Below, in pieces: positions 32,946-42,422 of a stretch of DNA of 64,000 bases. The stretch is from positions 1-64,000 of the forward strand of contig NZ_JODC01000023.1 in NCBI RefSeq assembly GCF_000720765.1. The letters run 5' to 3'. The notes beneath the pieces were generated by a model. The model had not been told where the DNA came from, ran no database searches, and saw only the letters and a program-made list of their open reading frames with translations. The translations under genes were made by a program, and so were the position numbers. The stretch is from Streptomyces sp. NRRL S-646 (GTDB lineage: Bacteria > Actinomycetota > Actinomycetes > Streptomycetales > Streptomycetaceae). The stretch's first letter is position 1, and each line of letters begins with the position of its first letter.

Positions 32946-34889
32946 TCAGCGACCGACCGCGTACCCCTGCATGCCCCGCGGGTTCGCGGCCGCGGACAGG
33001 ATGCCGGTCTCCGGGTCCCGGGCGACCGCGCACAGGCGTCCTTCCGACCAGGGGTCACCGACGGTCACGTCGTGCCCGCGGCGCCGCAGTTCCTCGACGA
33101 CGCCGGGGGCCGTGCGGGACTCGACCGTCACGCTTCCCGGCCGCATGCCGCGCGGGTAGAAAGACCCCGGGAAACCGTCGTTGTGCCAGTTCGGGGCGTC
33201 GATGGCGCCCTGCAGGTCGAGACCGCCGCGGACCGGTGCGCGCAGGGCGACGGCCAGGAAGAAGTGCAGCTGCCACTGGTCCTGCTGGTCCCCGCCGGGG
33301 GTGCCGAACGCCATGACCGGGACGCCGCCGCGCAGGGCGATCGAGGGCGTGAGGGTGGTGCGGGGCCGGCGGCCGGGCGTCAACGAGTTCGGCAGGCCCT
33401 CCTCCAGCCAGGTCATCTGCAGCCGGGTGCCGAGCGGGAAGCCCAGCTCGGGCACGACGGGGTTGGACTGCAGCCAGCCGCCGCTGGGCGTGGCCGCGAC
33501 CAGGTTGCCCCAACGGTCGACGATGTCGAGGTGGCAGGTGTCGCCGTGGGTGGCGCCGTCGGCGCGCACCTCGGGTTCACTCGGGTTTGCGGCGCGACGT
33601 CCGAGCCGGTCATGGTGGCCTGCCTGCTTTTCTGCCGGGGGCCCGGGGGTTGCCCCCCGGGAAAATGCAGCCCCGGCACGCGCGCCTGGCTCACCCGGCA
33701 CCGGGGACGTGGTCGGCTTGGCAACCGTCGGCTCACCTGCGCCCATCGGGTCGAACCCAGGGTCGTCGGAGACGACCACGCGCGCGTGCCCGCTCAGCCG
33801 CGGGGCCCGCCCGCCGGGGCTGCCGGGACGCAGCTCGTACGAGGCCTTGTCGCCGACGAGGTCGCGCCGGGCCGCGTTGTAGTCCGCCGACAGCAGCTCG
33901 TCGAGCGGGACCTCGGCGGCGTCCCCGTACCAGGCCTCCCGGTCGGCCATGGCGAGCTTGCAGCCCTCGATCAGCAGGTGGACGTAGTCGGCGGACCCGT
34001 ACTCGGGCAGCTCGGGCGGGAGCAGCGCGAGCTGCTGGAGGAAGGCCGGGCCCTGGCTCCACGGGCCGGCCTTGCACACGGTCCAGCCGTGCCAGTCGTA
34101 CGTCGCCGGCGCCTCGTAGGTCGCGGACCAGCCGGCGAGGTCGGCGGCCGTGAGGGTGCCGGTGTGGCGTTCGCCGCTGGTGTCCATGGTGGGCCGCTGC
34201 GCCTGCCGTACCAGGGCCTCGGCTATGAACCCGGACCGCCAGACCTCCCTCGCCGCCTCGATCTGCGCGACCCGGTCACCCGCACCTGCGACCTCGGCGA
34301 GCAGTCGCTTCCAGGTGGCGGCGAGCGCGGGGTTGCGCAGCAGCTCACCGGGGCGCGGGGCCTTCCCGCCCGGCAGGTAGACCTCCGCCGACGAGGTCCA
34401 CTCCGTCTCGAACAGCTGCCGTACCGACTCGACGGTCGCGCCGACGTTCTCCACGGGCGCGTGCCCGTGCTCGGCGTACCCGATGGCGTACTTGAGGACC
34501 TCGGCGAGGGGCTTGGTGCCGTGGTCGCGCAGCAGGAGCATCCAGGCGTCGAACGCGCCGGGGACGGCGGCGGCGAGCGGCCCGGTGCCCGGGACGAGCT
34601 CCAGCCCGAGTCCCCGGTAGTGCGCGACCGTCGCTCCGGCGGGTGCGACGCCCTGGCCGCACAGCACCTGCACCTCGCCGCCCGCCGGGGCGAGGAGGAT
34701 CGGCACCTCACCGCCCGGCCCGTTGAGGTGCGGCTCGACGACGTGCAGCACGAACGCCCCGGCCACGGCCGCGTCGTACGCGTTGCCGCCGTCCTCCAGG
34801 ACGGCCATCGCCGACTGCGAAGCCAGCCAGTGGGTGGAGGAAACCATCCCGAAGGTGCCCTGGAGGGTGGGACGAGTGGTGAAATGCAT
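32946..34889 (-). CDS. Gamma-glutamyltransferase family protein with inserted repeat
   Basis: A 647-residue Ntn-hydrolase of the gamma-glutamyltranspeptidase family, which cleaves or transfers gamma-glutamyl groups. The large chain starts at MVSSTHWLASQSAMAVL and contains GGNAYDAAVAGAFVLHVVEPHLNGPGG. The nucleophile is expected at Thr451 in GDTCHLDIVD, at which the precursor would be self-cleaved; downstream SGGWLQSNPVVPELGFPLGTR and FGTPGGDQQDQW are typical. No signal peptide is seen. Residues 402-439, just ahead of the cleavage site, are encoded by a REP-like insertion. The ATG at 34889 has GAGG 7 nt upstream. Whether the enzyme still matures normally is unknown. Confidence 0.9.
   Translation of the reverse strand: MHFTTRPTLQGTFGMVSSTHWLASQSAMAVLEDGGNAYDAAVAGAFVLHVVEPHLNGPGGEVPILLAPAGGEVQVLCGQGVAPAGATVAHYRGLGLELVPGTGPLAAAVPGAFDAWMLLLRDHGTKPLAEVLKYAIGYAEHGHAPVENVGATVESVRQLFETEWTSSAEVYLPGGKAPRPGELLRNPALAATWKRLLAEVAGAGDRVAQIEAAREVWRSGFIAEALVRQAQRPTMDTSGERHTGTLTAADLAGWSATYEAPATYDWHGWTVCKAGPWSQGPAFLQQLALLPPELPEYGSADYVHLLIEGCKLAMADREAWYGDAAEVPLDELLSADYNAARRDLVGDKASYELRPGSPGGRAPRLSGHARVVVSDDPGFDPMGAGEPTVAKPTTSPVPGEPGARAGAAFSRGATPGPPAEKQAGHHDRLGRRAANPSEPEVRADGATHGDTCHLDIVDRWGNLVAATPSGGWLQSNPVVPELGFPLGTRLQMTWLEEGLPNSLTPGRRPRTTLTPSIALRGGVPVMAFGTPGGDQQDQWQLHFFLAVALRAPVRGGLDLQGAIDAPNWHNDGFPGSFYPRGMRPGSVTVESRTAPGVVEELRRRGHDVTVGDPWSEGRLCAVARDPETGILSAAANPRGMQGYAVGR
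33573..33686. repeat. REP-like palindromic insertion in the GGT gene
   Basis: 114 bases (38 codons, frame kept) interrupt the usual GGT sequence between PVPGEP and EVRADG. The core GGGGGCCCGGGGGTTGCCCC (33635-33654 region, continued by CCGGGAAAATGCAG) forms a strong hairpin and resembles repeats usually found between Streptomyces genes. The encoded stretch is Gly/Ala/Pro/Arg-rich and unlike its surroundings. Confidence 0.65.
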
Positions 34890-34912
34890 CTCTGACCTCG
34901 ATGTTTGCGGGC

Positions 34913-34927
34913 ATGGGCCAGGCCCAT
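34913..34927. promoter_or_regulatory. Palindrome in the GGT promoter region
   Basis: ATGGGCCAGGCCCAT: perfect 7-bp arms around a central A, 24 bp upstream of the GGT start codon. The position fits an operator near the transcription start. The regulator is unknown. Confidence 0.45.
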
Positions 34928-35137
34928 CCAACCCCAGACGAAACCCGGGGAGAAAGAGCGCGCGAGGCGCACCGCACATCCCAGGGCGCCCGAAGCCCCG
35001 GCTGATCACTGCGCACCGGCTCCGGTTGCCGACCCCCACCCCGCAGGTTGCAATGAGGCTGTGGCCCGACGGCCGCAGCCAGCGGCGCAGGTGGTGTCCC
35101 ACCCCCGCTCGGCCCCGCTCGAGCCGGGGAGGCAGTG

Positions 35138-35767
35138 ATGACGTTCCCTGAGCCCGGTCCCCGCCCCGCGGGTCACACCCGGTGGGGGCGGCTCGGCCTG
35201 GTGATGGTGCCGACGCTGGTGGTGTCCGCGCTGCTCCTGGTGGGGGTCGGCAGCGGCATACTCCCCGTCTCGCTCGCGGTCTCGGCCCAGTCCATGGCGG
35301 TTTCGGGACAGAACCTCAAGATCACCGCCGACCGGCTGGAAGGCACCGGGTTCACCCAGTACGTCGCGACGGACCGGTCCAAGTCCCAGACGTACCCGGA
35401 GGCCATCGCCGGGATCGACTCGGCCGACCTGTACAACCTGTGCCAGTCGATGGTCGTCAAGCTCCCCGTCGTCGGCGAGACCACCCTGCGGATCGGCGCC
35501 GGCGGGGGCGGCAAGCCCGCGCATGCGGACCATCTCGTCGTCCACACCGATGATCTCGGCGGCGACGCGGTGTTCCACAACATCGTCATCGGCCAGGATG
35601 CCTCGACCTTCAAAGACGGTTCCGGTTCCGTTGCGGGAGTCTTCGGACAGCAGGCCGACACCGTACGCATCGATCACCTGCGGCAGTCGACCCGAGAGGT
35701 GAAGGCGGCGACCTTCCGGCTCACGGGCCTGCACCTCAGCGTGAAGGCCGGATCCAAACCCTGCTAG
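35138..35767 (+). CDS. DUF6230 family cell-envelope protein
   Basis: A 209-residue protein of the Streptomyces DUF6230 family, function unknown. One membrane anchor (RLGLVMVPTLVVSALLLVGVG, ~residues 18-40) is followed by a beta-rich extracytoplasmic domain with conserved patches QNLKITADRLEGTGFTQY, DSADLYNLCQSM, KPAHADHLVVHTDDLGGDAVF and GLHLSVKAGSKPC; two Cys may form a disulfide. The ATG at 35138 has GGAGG 5 nt upstream; an in-frame GTG just before it is less likely. A second DUF6230 gene and a DUF6114 gene follow, a pairing often seen in the genus. Confidence 0.88.
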   Translation: MTFPEPGPRPAGHTRWGRLGLVMVPTLVVSALLLVGVGSGILPVSLAVSAQSMAVSGQNLKITADRLEGTGFTQYVATDRSKSQTYPEAIAGIDSADLYNLCQSMVVKLPVVGETTLRIGAGGGGKPAHADHLVVHTDDLGGDAVFHNIVIGQDASTFKDGSGSVAGVFGQQADTVRIDHLRQSTREVKAATFRLTGLHLSVKAGSKPC

Positions 35768-36063
35768 TCAAAAGGCATGCAGGGTCGCCTCAAGTGCCGC
35801 CGCCTGCACGAGCCTTGGCAGCAGATGCGATTCCTCCAAGGGCTGAAGCCCTGGGGGTTCCTCGCAAGGATCCGCTGAACGCCCCTCCCCCTCCCCTTTG
35901 AGCCGCGCGGGTGAATGCGTCCGTCCATTGGGGTCCCGCCGCTGATTCTCGGAGTCACCCCCGGGTTCCGCCGGAGTTGGCGATGCGTACCGCCCGAGAC
36001 TCGGGAATTTGGGGCTTCTCGGCCCGCTGACGGGCCGGCCCGGATTGTCTGACGGGGAGAGGG
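35768..36063. other. Intergenic region with hairpin resembling an IS200/IS605-type end
   Basis: 296 bases without a gene. At 35827-35865 the sequence GCGATTCC...AGGGCTGAAGCCCT...GTTCCTCGC folds into a hairpin with a 6-bp AGGGCT/AGCCCT stem and outer GCGA/TCGC pairing. It resembles right ends of IS200/IS605 (TnpB) elements, but no transposase remains, so it may equally be a terminator for the gene before it. GAGAGG ahead of the ATG at 36064 is the next gene's ribosome site. Confidence 0.4.
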
Positions 36064-36864
36064 ATGACAAGCATCGCCGACAGCGCCACCCAGACCACCG
36101 TGAGCACACGTCTCACGGGCCACACCCGATGGAGGCGCCTGGCCGTGGCCATGGTGCCCACGCTGCTGGCCTCCGCAGCGCTGTGCACGGCGATGGCTCG
36201 TGGCGCCCTGGCCGCGTCCTTCGGTGTGTCACCGAACTCGTTCACGGTTTCCGGCGAGAGCTTCCAGATCTCGGCCAGCACGCTCGACGGGCAAGGCTTC
36301 GTTCAGTTCGGTGTGCTGGACCGCGGCGCTCATGCCTCGTACCCGGAAGCTCTTTCCGGCATCCGGTCCGCGGACCTGTACGACCTGTGCCAGTCCGTCG
36401 TACAGGACGTGCCCGTCCTCGGCCCCGTCACCCTGCGGCTGACCTCGGGCAGCGGCGGGACCCCCGCGCACGCGGACCGGCTCGTCGCGGACAGCCACGA
36501 CCTGCAGGGCGACGCGCTCTTCCACAACATCAACATCGGTCAGGATGCCGCGACCGTGCAGGGTGTGCCGGGCGTGCACGGCGAGCCCGGCGGCTTCGGC
36601 GAGCAGGCCGACACCGTACGTATCGACAACCTGCGGCAGCAGACCCGTTCGGTGAGTGCGGCGACGTTCCGGCTGCCGGGGCTCCACCTGAGCGTGCAGG
36701 TCGGCTCGAACCCGTGTTTCGATGCTGATGCGGATCAGGGGGACGACGACTCTTCTGGTGCGGACCACGAGGGTCACCACTCCTCTGATGCGGACCACAC
36801 AGGTCACCACTCGTCGGGTGCGGATCAGGGACACCACCACACTCCGGGGGATCGAAGTGAGTAG
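36064..36864 (+). CDS. DUF6230 family protein with His/Asp-rich tail
   Basis: A 266-residue second DUF6230 protein. Residues 1-~218 match the preceding protein (anchor RLAVAMVPTLLASAALCTAM; SFQISASTLDGQGFVQFG; RSADLYDLCQSV; PAHADRLVADSHDLQGDALF; GLHLSVQVGSNPC). It then carries a ~47-residue tail of repeated SSGADHEGHH / SSDADHTGHH / SSGADQGHHH units, rich in His and Asp and absent from its neighbour. The tail could bind zinc, copper or nickel outside the membrane, which is inference. GAGAGG lies 3-4 nt before the ATG. The gene overlaps or abuts the DUF6114 gene. Confidence 0.88.
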   Translation: MTSIADSATQTTVSTRLTGHTRWRRLAVAMVPTLLASAALCTAMARGALAASFGVSPNSFTVSGESFQISASTLDGQGFVQFGVLDRGAHASYPEALSGIRSADLYDLCQSVVQDVPVLGPVTLRLTSGSGGTPAHADRLVADSHDLQGDALFHNINIGQDAATVQGVPGVHGEPGGFGEQADTVRIDNLRQQTRSVSAATFRLPGLHLSVQVGSNPCFDADADQGDDDSSGADHEGHHSSDADHTGHHSSGADQGHHHTPGDRSE

Positions 36865-36910
36865 TGCGTGGCTGAACCTCGGAGGCAGGAGGAAGGGAGA
36901 GGCTGACGGG

Positions 36911-38890
36911 ATGGGCCGCGGATGGTGGAGCGCCTTCCGCGACTGGCGGCGCAGCCGCCCGTTCTGGGCCGGGGTGTGGACGCTGCTGGCCGGGGTCGAG
37001 ATCCTCTCCATCCCGTTCGCGCCGTTGCCGGTCATGATGCATGAAGGCATCGCCGGCGTGGCGGGGTCGCTCATGGGGATCTTCCTGGTGGTCCTCGCGC
37101 TCAGCATGTGGCTGTCGCCCGGCCACCGGGTGTTCGCGGGCATCGCGACGCTGGTGCTGGCGGTCGCCTCGCTCGTGCTCTCCAATTTCGGCGGTTTCCT
37201 GATCGGTTTTCTGCTGGGTATCACCGGCGGCGCGATGGCGGTGAGCTGGGTGCCGTACGAGCGGCCTCCGGTCCGGCCGCCGATCTGGCCGGACTGGCGT
37301 CGCGGCAACGGCTCGGGCCGCACTGGAGGCTCGGACGATCCGGAAGGGCCGGAAGGGCCGGACGGTCCGAGTGGCCCCGGTGGTTCGGGCGGTTCCGGTG
37401 GTTCGGGCGGTCCCGGTGGGGCGGGTGGCTCCGGTGACCCCGGCGGTTCCGGTGAACCGGATGGCTGGGGAGGCGGTGGAGGTCATACGGTCGGCGGCGG
37501 ACAAGCCGGCGGCAGCCCGCGCCCGAACGGTCTGACCTGGCGCACCAGCCGTATGCGGGCGCTCGGTGTGCTTCCGATCGGAGCCCTGCTGACCGGCGGC
37601 CTGCAACCGGCCCCGGCGCACCTCCCCCGGGTGCTGCCGAGCCGCGCCGATCCCCCGAGCGTGCTCGAGAGCACCGTCGACGACACCACTGCCCCGCACC
37701 TGACCGTCTGCTCTCTGCTCGGCGGACTGCTGGCCGGGGCGGCACCTCCCGCGCGCGGCACCGGAGGCCGCACCCCGGGCACTGACTCCGTAGTGCACGG
37801 CCCGCACGCGCCTCTCGTCCCTCTTGTGCCGAAGCCGCGTACCGAGACGAACGACAAACACAGGCCCGGACGCGGACCGGCCTCCGTCAAGCCCGCACCC
37901 GCTCCCCCGGCTTCATCCGGAGCGGGCCTTCTCGGCTCGGTCTCCGACCTGCTCGGCCTGCACGGATCACCCGACACACCCGACAAACACGACAACGGGC
38001 CGGCTGCCCGGCACGACCGTGCAACTCCGCAGCCGGCCCACCCCGCCGACCCGCCGACCCGCGGCAAGCCCGACCACGCGGCCGGGCCGGGCGCGTCGGA
38101 CAAGCAGCCGAGCAGCTCCGCCGACGACGTCCCGCCGTCCGTCCTGCGTCTGGACATCCCGCCACTGCCTGCCGACGGGCGGATGAACGGGCCGCTGTCA
38201 CTGCTGCCCCTGCACATCGATCTGGGCGCCGGCTCCGGTCGGGACGAGCAATCGCGCTGGTGTCTTCCGCAGCCCCTGATCTCTCTCAGGCTGGGTGTCG
38301 ATGCCGCCGCGTACCGCGTACGCACCGCCGCCCAGCCGTTCCGGGTCGTCACCCCGCTGCTGGTGCTCACCGGCCTGACCTATCACGGCATCACCGAGGT
38401 GCCGACGGTGTACGGCCCCCAGGAGGTCCTGGTCTTCACCGCGTACCGGGTCGACATTGCGAGCCTGCGCCAGACGGCCCCTCTCCTTGCCCCCGGATGC
38501 GGCCGCAACCAGCCCCCGCCGCCCGCTCCGCCCTTCCACGGGCTGCCCGGCCTCCGGTTGCCGCTGCTCGACATGGGCATCCCCGGCATCGGCCGCGTGG
38601 ACCCGTCCGCCCCCGGCCCCTGGTATCCCTGCCAGGGCACGCTGGAGACCGACGCCCCCTCCAGCACGACGGTGGCCACCGGGCAGCCCGTGGTCCTGCT
38701 GACCAAGGTCCTCAGCGGGAACCTCCTCGGCCTGCTCCCCGTCACGTTCACCCCGAGCATGCCGCCCCCACTGCCACCGGGGCTCACCCTTCCCATCCCG
38801 ATCTTCTTCACCAACGTCACCGCGTACAACCAGTTCCTCAGCGCCGACGAACTGGACGTCCCCGGGATCCACCAGACGGCGTCCCGCTGA
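36911..38890 (+). CDS. Long DUF6114 membrane protein with extended extracytoplasmic part
   Basis: A 659-residue protein. Residues 1-~120 are the DUF6114 domain: WRRSRPFWAGVWTLLAGVEI and four membrane helices ending at GGAMAVSWVPYE. A Gly/Pro/Ser-rich linker follows (~125-215), then Pro-rich disordered sequence and a C-terminal beta-rich region (SLLPLHIDLGAGSG, RTAAQPFRVVTPLLVLTGLT, TYHGITEVPTVYGPQEVLVF, PVTFTPSMPPPLPPG) with several Cys. Typical DUF6114 proteins are much shorter, so the C-terminal part is an addition I do not recognise. ATG 36911 has GAGG 8 nt upstream; a coupled GTG at 36857, overlapping the previous stop, is the alternative. Confidence 0.82.
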   Translation: MGRGWWSAFRDWRRSRPFWAGVWTLLAGVEILSIPFAPLPVMMHEGIAGVAGSLMGIFLVVLALSMWLSPGHRVFAGIATLVLAVASLVLSNFGGFLIGFLLGITGGAMAVSWVPYERPPVRPPIWPDWRRGNGSGRTGGSDDPEGPEGPDGPSGPGGSGGSGGSGGPGGAGGSGDPGGSGEPDGWGGGGGHTVGGGQAGGSPRPNGLTWRTSRMRALGVLPIGALLTGGLQPAPAHLPRVLPSRADPPSVLESTVDDTTAPHLTVCSLLGGLLAGAAPPARGTGGRTPGTDSVVHGPHAPLVPLVPKPRTETNDKHRPGRGPASVKPAPAPPASSGAGLLGSVSDLLGLHGSPDTPDKHDNGPAARHDRATPQPAHPADPPTRGKPDHAAGPGASDKQPSSSADDVPPSVLRLDIPPLPADGRMNGPLSLLPLHIDLGAGSGRDEQSRWCLPQPLISLRLGVDAAAYRVRTAAQPFRVVTPLLVLTGLTYHGITEVPTVYGPQEVLVFTAYRVDIASLRQTAPLLAPGCGRNQPPPPAPPFHGLPGLRLPLLDMGIPGIGRVDPSAPGPWYPCQGTLETDAPSSTTVATGQPVVLLTKVLSGNLLGLLPVTFTPSMPPPLPPGLTLPIPIFFTNVTAYNQFLSADELDVPGIHQTASR

Positions 38891-39007
38891 CCGCACGCCG
38901 CCGCCCCATCGGTACACGGGTGACAACGCGTCAGCTGGGGATTTTGGCCTCGGAATTACCCTCCCGCGACTGACTGATTGCATACCCGCAGGTCATGATG
39001 GTTCGCG

Positions 39008-39026
39008 TTTGGTTAGGCATGCCTAC
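39008..39026 (+). promoter_or_regulatory. DmdR/IdeR-type iron box
   Basis: TTTGGTTAGGCATGCCTAC matches 14 of 19 positions of the known actinobacterial iron box TTAGGTTAGGCTAACCTAA. It ends 15 bp before the ATG of the EfeU-EfeO gene, so iron-loaded DmdR1 would block the operon and iron limitation would release it. Confidence 0.75.
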
Positions 39027-39041
39027 GCTAATGAGGGCCGC

Positions 39042-41081
39042 ATGTGGGATGACGCGTTTCCGAGCTTCCTGATCGGACTGCGGGAAGGACTCGAAGCCGG
39101 GCTCATCGTCTCCATCCTCGTCGCGACGCTCGTGCGGGCCGACGCCCGCTCCCGGTTGCCGCAGGTGTGGACGGGCGTCCTCGCGGCGATCGCGCTCGCC
39201 ATGAGCTTCGGCGCGGTCCTCACCTTCACGGCCGCGTCCCTGTCCGCGACCGCCCAGGAGGCCTTCGGCGGCACCCTCAGCCTGATCGCGGTCGCCTTCG
39301 TCACCGCCATGGTGTTCTGGATGCGACGCTCGGCGCGCAGTCTGTCCGGCGAGATCAAGGAGAAGGTCACCAGCGCGCTCGGCATGGGCGCGGGTGTCCT
39401 GGTCGTCACCTCCTTCCTCGCCGTGGGCCGGGAGGGCCTGGAGACCGCCCTGTTCCTGTGGACCACCGCGCAGGCGGCCGGCGAGTCCGCGGGCCCCCTG
39501 ACGGGCGCCGCCGTCGGCCTGCTGCTGTCGGCCGCCCTGTGCTGGGGCCTGTACCGGCGGGTGCTGAAGATCAACCTGACGAGGTTCTTCACCGCCACCG
39601 GCGTCGTCCTGATCGTCATCGCCTCCGGTGTCCTCGGCTACGGCCTGCGCGACCTGCAGGAGGGCGGCGTACTGCCCGGGGGCACGGCGTACGCGTTCGA
39701 CCTGAGCGGCAGCATCGACGCCGGCTCCTGGTACGGCACCCTGCTCCAGGGCGTGTTCAATCTGACGCCAGCCATGACCTGGCTGCAGGTCCTCGGCTAC
39801 GGCACCTACCTCGCCGTAGTGATGACGCTGTTCGTGCGCGGTGCGCGGGCCACGGCACCGAAGCAGCCCGCTGCCGACGAGGTGACGTCCGCCCAGGAAG
39901 TGCAGGGTGCTCCGCCCGCCCGGCGCCGTCCCGCCTGGGTGGTCCCCGTGGCCGTCGTCACCGTGCCCGCGGTGATGGCGGGCGTCGCCGTCGCATTCGG
40001 CCACCCCAAGTCGGCCGCGTCCCAGACCGTCGCCGTCTCGGAGAAGGACTGCGGCAAGGGATTCAGTGCGCCCAAGCCCGGCCGGCAGACCTTCCAGATG
40101 CACAACACCGGCGACAAGACGTCCGAGGCCTACCTCGTCGATCCGGCCACGAACGCCGTCTACGGAGAGGTCGAGGGCCTGGCGCCCGGAACCACCCGCG
40201 AGCTGGTCGCCACCGTCGCGGGCGGCACGTACGCGTGGCGGTGCGTCCCGAGCAGCGGCACGGCCGTGACCTCCAAGGCGGTCCGCGTCACCGGCGGGGG
40301 AGCCTCGCAGGCGGTCGTTCCCGTCTCCGAGCAGGACCTCGCAGGCCCGCTCGGCCAGTACAAGGCGTACGTCGACCAGGGCTTGGCCACTCTTGTCCGG
40401 CAGACGCGCACCCTCGCCTCCGACATCAAGGGCGACCAACTCGGCCGGGCCCGCGCCGACTGGCTCGTCGCGCACCGCACCTACGCCTCCCTGGGCGCCG
40501 CCTACGGCACCTTCGCGGACTTCGACCAGAAGATCAACGGCAGTGCCGACGGTCTGCCGGACGGCGTGCACGACAAGGGTTTCACCGGCTTCCACCGCCT
40601 GGAGTACGGCCTGTGGCACGACGAGTCGGCGACCGCGCTCACCGCTCCGGCTCAACAACTGGCCGCCGACACCGCCGGGCTGCGCAAGGCCTTCCCGCGC
40701 CAGGACTTCGCCCCCTCCGACCTGCCACTGCGCGCCCACGAGATCCTCGAGAACACCCTGCAGTTCGAGCTGACCGGCGACACCGAGGAGGGCAGTGGCA
40801 CCAACCTCGCCACCGCCGACGCCAACCTCGCCGGCACCCGCGAACTGCTCACCGTCCTCAGGCCCCTGCTCACCAGCCGCTCCCCGCACTTGCTGCCGAC
40901 CGTCGACGCGGACATCACCCGCCTGCAGCAGCTCCTTCACGCGGCTCACCACGGCAGCTCCTGGACCCCCGTGGACCGGCTCGACACGACCGCGCGGGCC
41001 CGCCTGGACGGAACCACCGGCCGGCTCCTGGAGGACCTCGCCCCGGTCCCCGACCTGCTGGAGATCCGGAAGTCCGCCTGA
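39042..41081 (+). CDS. EfeU-EfeO fusion, ferrous/ferric iron permease with imelysin domain
   Basis: A 679-residue fusion of two EfeUOB components. Residues 1-~275 are the FTR1-type permease EfeU with seven membrane helices and the iron-binding motifs [11 protein letters not shown] and [12 protein letters not shown] further membrane segment (~290-315) leads into an EfeO-like part: a cupredoxin-like domain (~327-425, EKDCGKGF...[10 protein letters not shown]) and an M75 imelysin domain (~434-679) with [13 protein letters not shown] (HxxE motif) and [12 protein letters not shown]. coli encodes these as separate proteins. ATG 39042 has GAGGG 5 nt upstream, and an iron box overlaps the promoter. 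EfeB is encoded immediately downstream. Confidence 0.93.
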   Translation: MWDDAFPSFLIGLREGLEAGLIVSILVATLVRADARSRLPQVWTGVLAAIALAMSFGAVLTFTAASLSATAQEAFGGTLSLIAVAFVTAMVFWMRRSARSLSGEIKEKVTSALGMGAGVLVVTSFLAVGREGLETALFLWTTAQAAGESAGPLTGAAVGLLLSAALCWGLYRRVLKINLTRFFTATGVVLIVIASGVLGYGLRDLQEGGVLPGGTAYAFDLSGSIDAGSWYGTLLQGVFNLTPAMTWLQVLGYGTYLAVVMTLFVRGARATAPKQPAADEVTSAQEVQGAPPARRRPAWVVPVAVVTVPAVMAGVAVAFGHPKSAASQTVAVSEKDCGKGFSAPKPGRQTFQMHNTGDKTSEAYLVDPATNAVYGEVEGLAPGTTRELVATVAGGTYAWRCVPSSGTAVTSKAVRVTGGGASQAVVPVSEQDLAGPLGQYKAYVDQGLATLVRQTRTLASDIKGDQLGRARADWLVAHRTYASLGAAYGTFADFDQKINGSADGLPDGVHDKGFTGFHRLEYGLWHDESATALTAPAQQLAADTAGLRKAFPRQDFAPSDLPLRAHEILENTLQFELTGDTEEGSGTNLATADANLAGTRELLTVLRPLLTSRSPHLLPTVDADITRLQQLLHAAHHGSSWTPVDRLDTTARARLDGTTGRLLEDLAPVPDLLEIRKSA

Positions 41082-42412
41082 TGACAACCCCACACCGCCA
41101 CGACCCTGTACGCAGCGAAGGGAACGCCCCCATGCCGTCCGACGAATCCCCCGCCCCGCAGGACGGCTGCCCCGCCGGTGCCCGCCGCCGCTCCTTCGTG
41201 AAGACGGCCCTCGGCGCCGGGGCCGCGGGAGCAATCCTGACCGGCGGCGGACTCGCCTTCGCAGAGAGCAGCGGCAGCGCGCAGGCGGCCACCCAGACGG
41301 AGAACGCCGCCAAGGTCCCCTTCCACGGCGCCCACCAGGCCGGCATCCTCACCCCCGCTCCCGCGGCCGCCACCTTCGTTTCCTTCGACGTCATCGCCGA
41401 CGACCGCGACGAACTGGCCGAGCTGCTGCGGACCATAACCACCCGCGCCCGCTTCCTCACCTCCGGCGGCACCCCGGCCGACCTGGGCGTGGGCGCTCCT
41501 CCCGCCGACAACGGCATCCTCGGCCCGACCGTCCCCGCCGACGGCCTCACCGTCACGGTAGGCGTCGGTGCCTCCCTCTTCGACGACCGCTACGGCCTTG
41601 CATCCGCGAGGCCCCGCCGCCTGACCGCGATGCGGACCTTCCCCAACGACAATCTGAAACCCGCCGAGTGCCACGGCGACCTGTCCCTGCAGATCTGCGC
41701 CGACCGCCAGGACACCGTGCTGCACGCCCTGCGGGACATCGCCAAGCACACGCGTGGCGGCATGCAGATCAAATGGCGCATCGACGGCTTCCAGAACGCA
41801 CCGCGCCCGACGGGTGCGCAGCGCAACCTGCTCGGCTTCAAGGACGGCATAGCCAACCCGGACGTCACCTCCACCCGGGAGACCGACCGCCTGATCTGGG
41901 TCGGCAACGGTCAGGGCGAGCCCGCCTGGGCGACCGGCGGCAGCTACCAGGTGATCCGCATCATCCGCATGCTGGTGGAGTTCTGGGACCGGGTCTCGCT
42001 CAGCGAACAGGAGCTGATGTTCGGCCGCCGCAAGGACACCGGCGCCCCGCTCGACGGCGCCCAGGAGACCGACATCCCCAACTACGCCAAGGACCCGCAC
42101 GGCACCACGATCCCTCTGGACGCGCACATCCGCCGGGCGAACCCGCGCACGTCCAGGACCGACAACTCCCGCATCCTGCGCCGCGGTTACAACTACGACC
42201 GCGGCATCGACAACGTCGGCAACCTCGACATGGGCCTGGTCTTCTGCTGCTACCAGCAGGACGTCAAGCGCCAGTTCGAAGCCACCCAGACCCGCCTGAT
42301 CGACGAGCCCCTCGTCGACTACATCTCCCCCACCGGCGGCGGCTACTTCTACGCCCTGCCCGGCGTCCGCGACACCAAGGACTGGTACGGCAGCGGGCTG
42401 CTCGCAACCTGA
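41081..42412 (+). CDS. efeB: EfeB deferrochelatase / DyP-type peroxidase, Tat-exported
   Basis: A 443-residue dye-decolourising-type haem peroxidase. A twin-arginine signal is visible ([21 protein letters not shown], cleavage near AFA). Conserved haem-pocket residues are GFKDGIANP (Asp), DAHIRRANP (proximal His) and [14 protein letters not shown] (distal Arg). In EfeUOB the protein helps deliver iron, by oxidation or by taking it from haem, to the permease. The ATG shares its A with the previous stop (TGATG), so it is coupled; ATG 41132, after AAGGGA, is an alternative start that still keeps the Tat motif. The gene is convergent with a small gene 10 bp away. Confidence 0.94.
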   Translation: MTTPHRHDPVRSEGNAPMPSDESPAPQDGCPAGARRRSFVKTALGAGAAGAILTGGGLAFAESSGSAQAATQTENAAKVPFHGAHQAGILTPAPAAATFVSFDVIADDRDELAELLRTITTRARFLTSGGTPADLGVGAPPADNGILGPTVPADGLTVTVGVGASLFDDRYGLASARPRRLTAMRTFPNDNLKPAECHGDLSLQICADRQDTVLHALRDIAKHTRGGMQIKWRIDGFQNAPRPTGAQRNLLGFKDGIANPDVTSTRETDRLIWVGNGQGEPAWATGGSYQVIRIIRMLVEFWDRVSLSEQELMFGRRKDTGAPLDGAQETDIPNYAKDPHGTTIPLDAHIRRANPRTSRTDNSRILRRGYNYDRGIDNVGNLDMGLVFCCYQQDVKRQFEATQTRLIDEPLVDYISPTGGGYFYALPGVRDTKDWYGSGLLAT

Positions 42413-42422
42413 CGCCCGCCCC

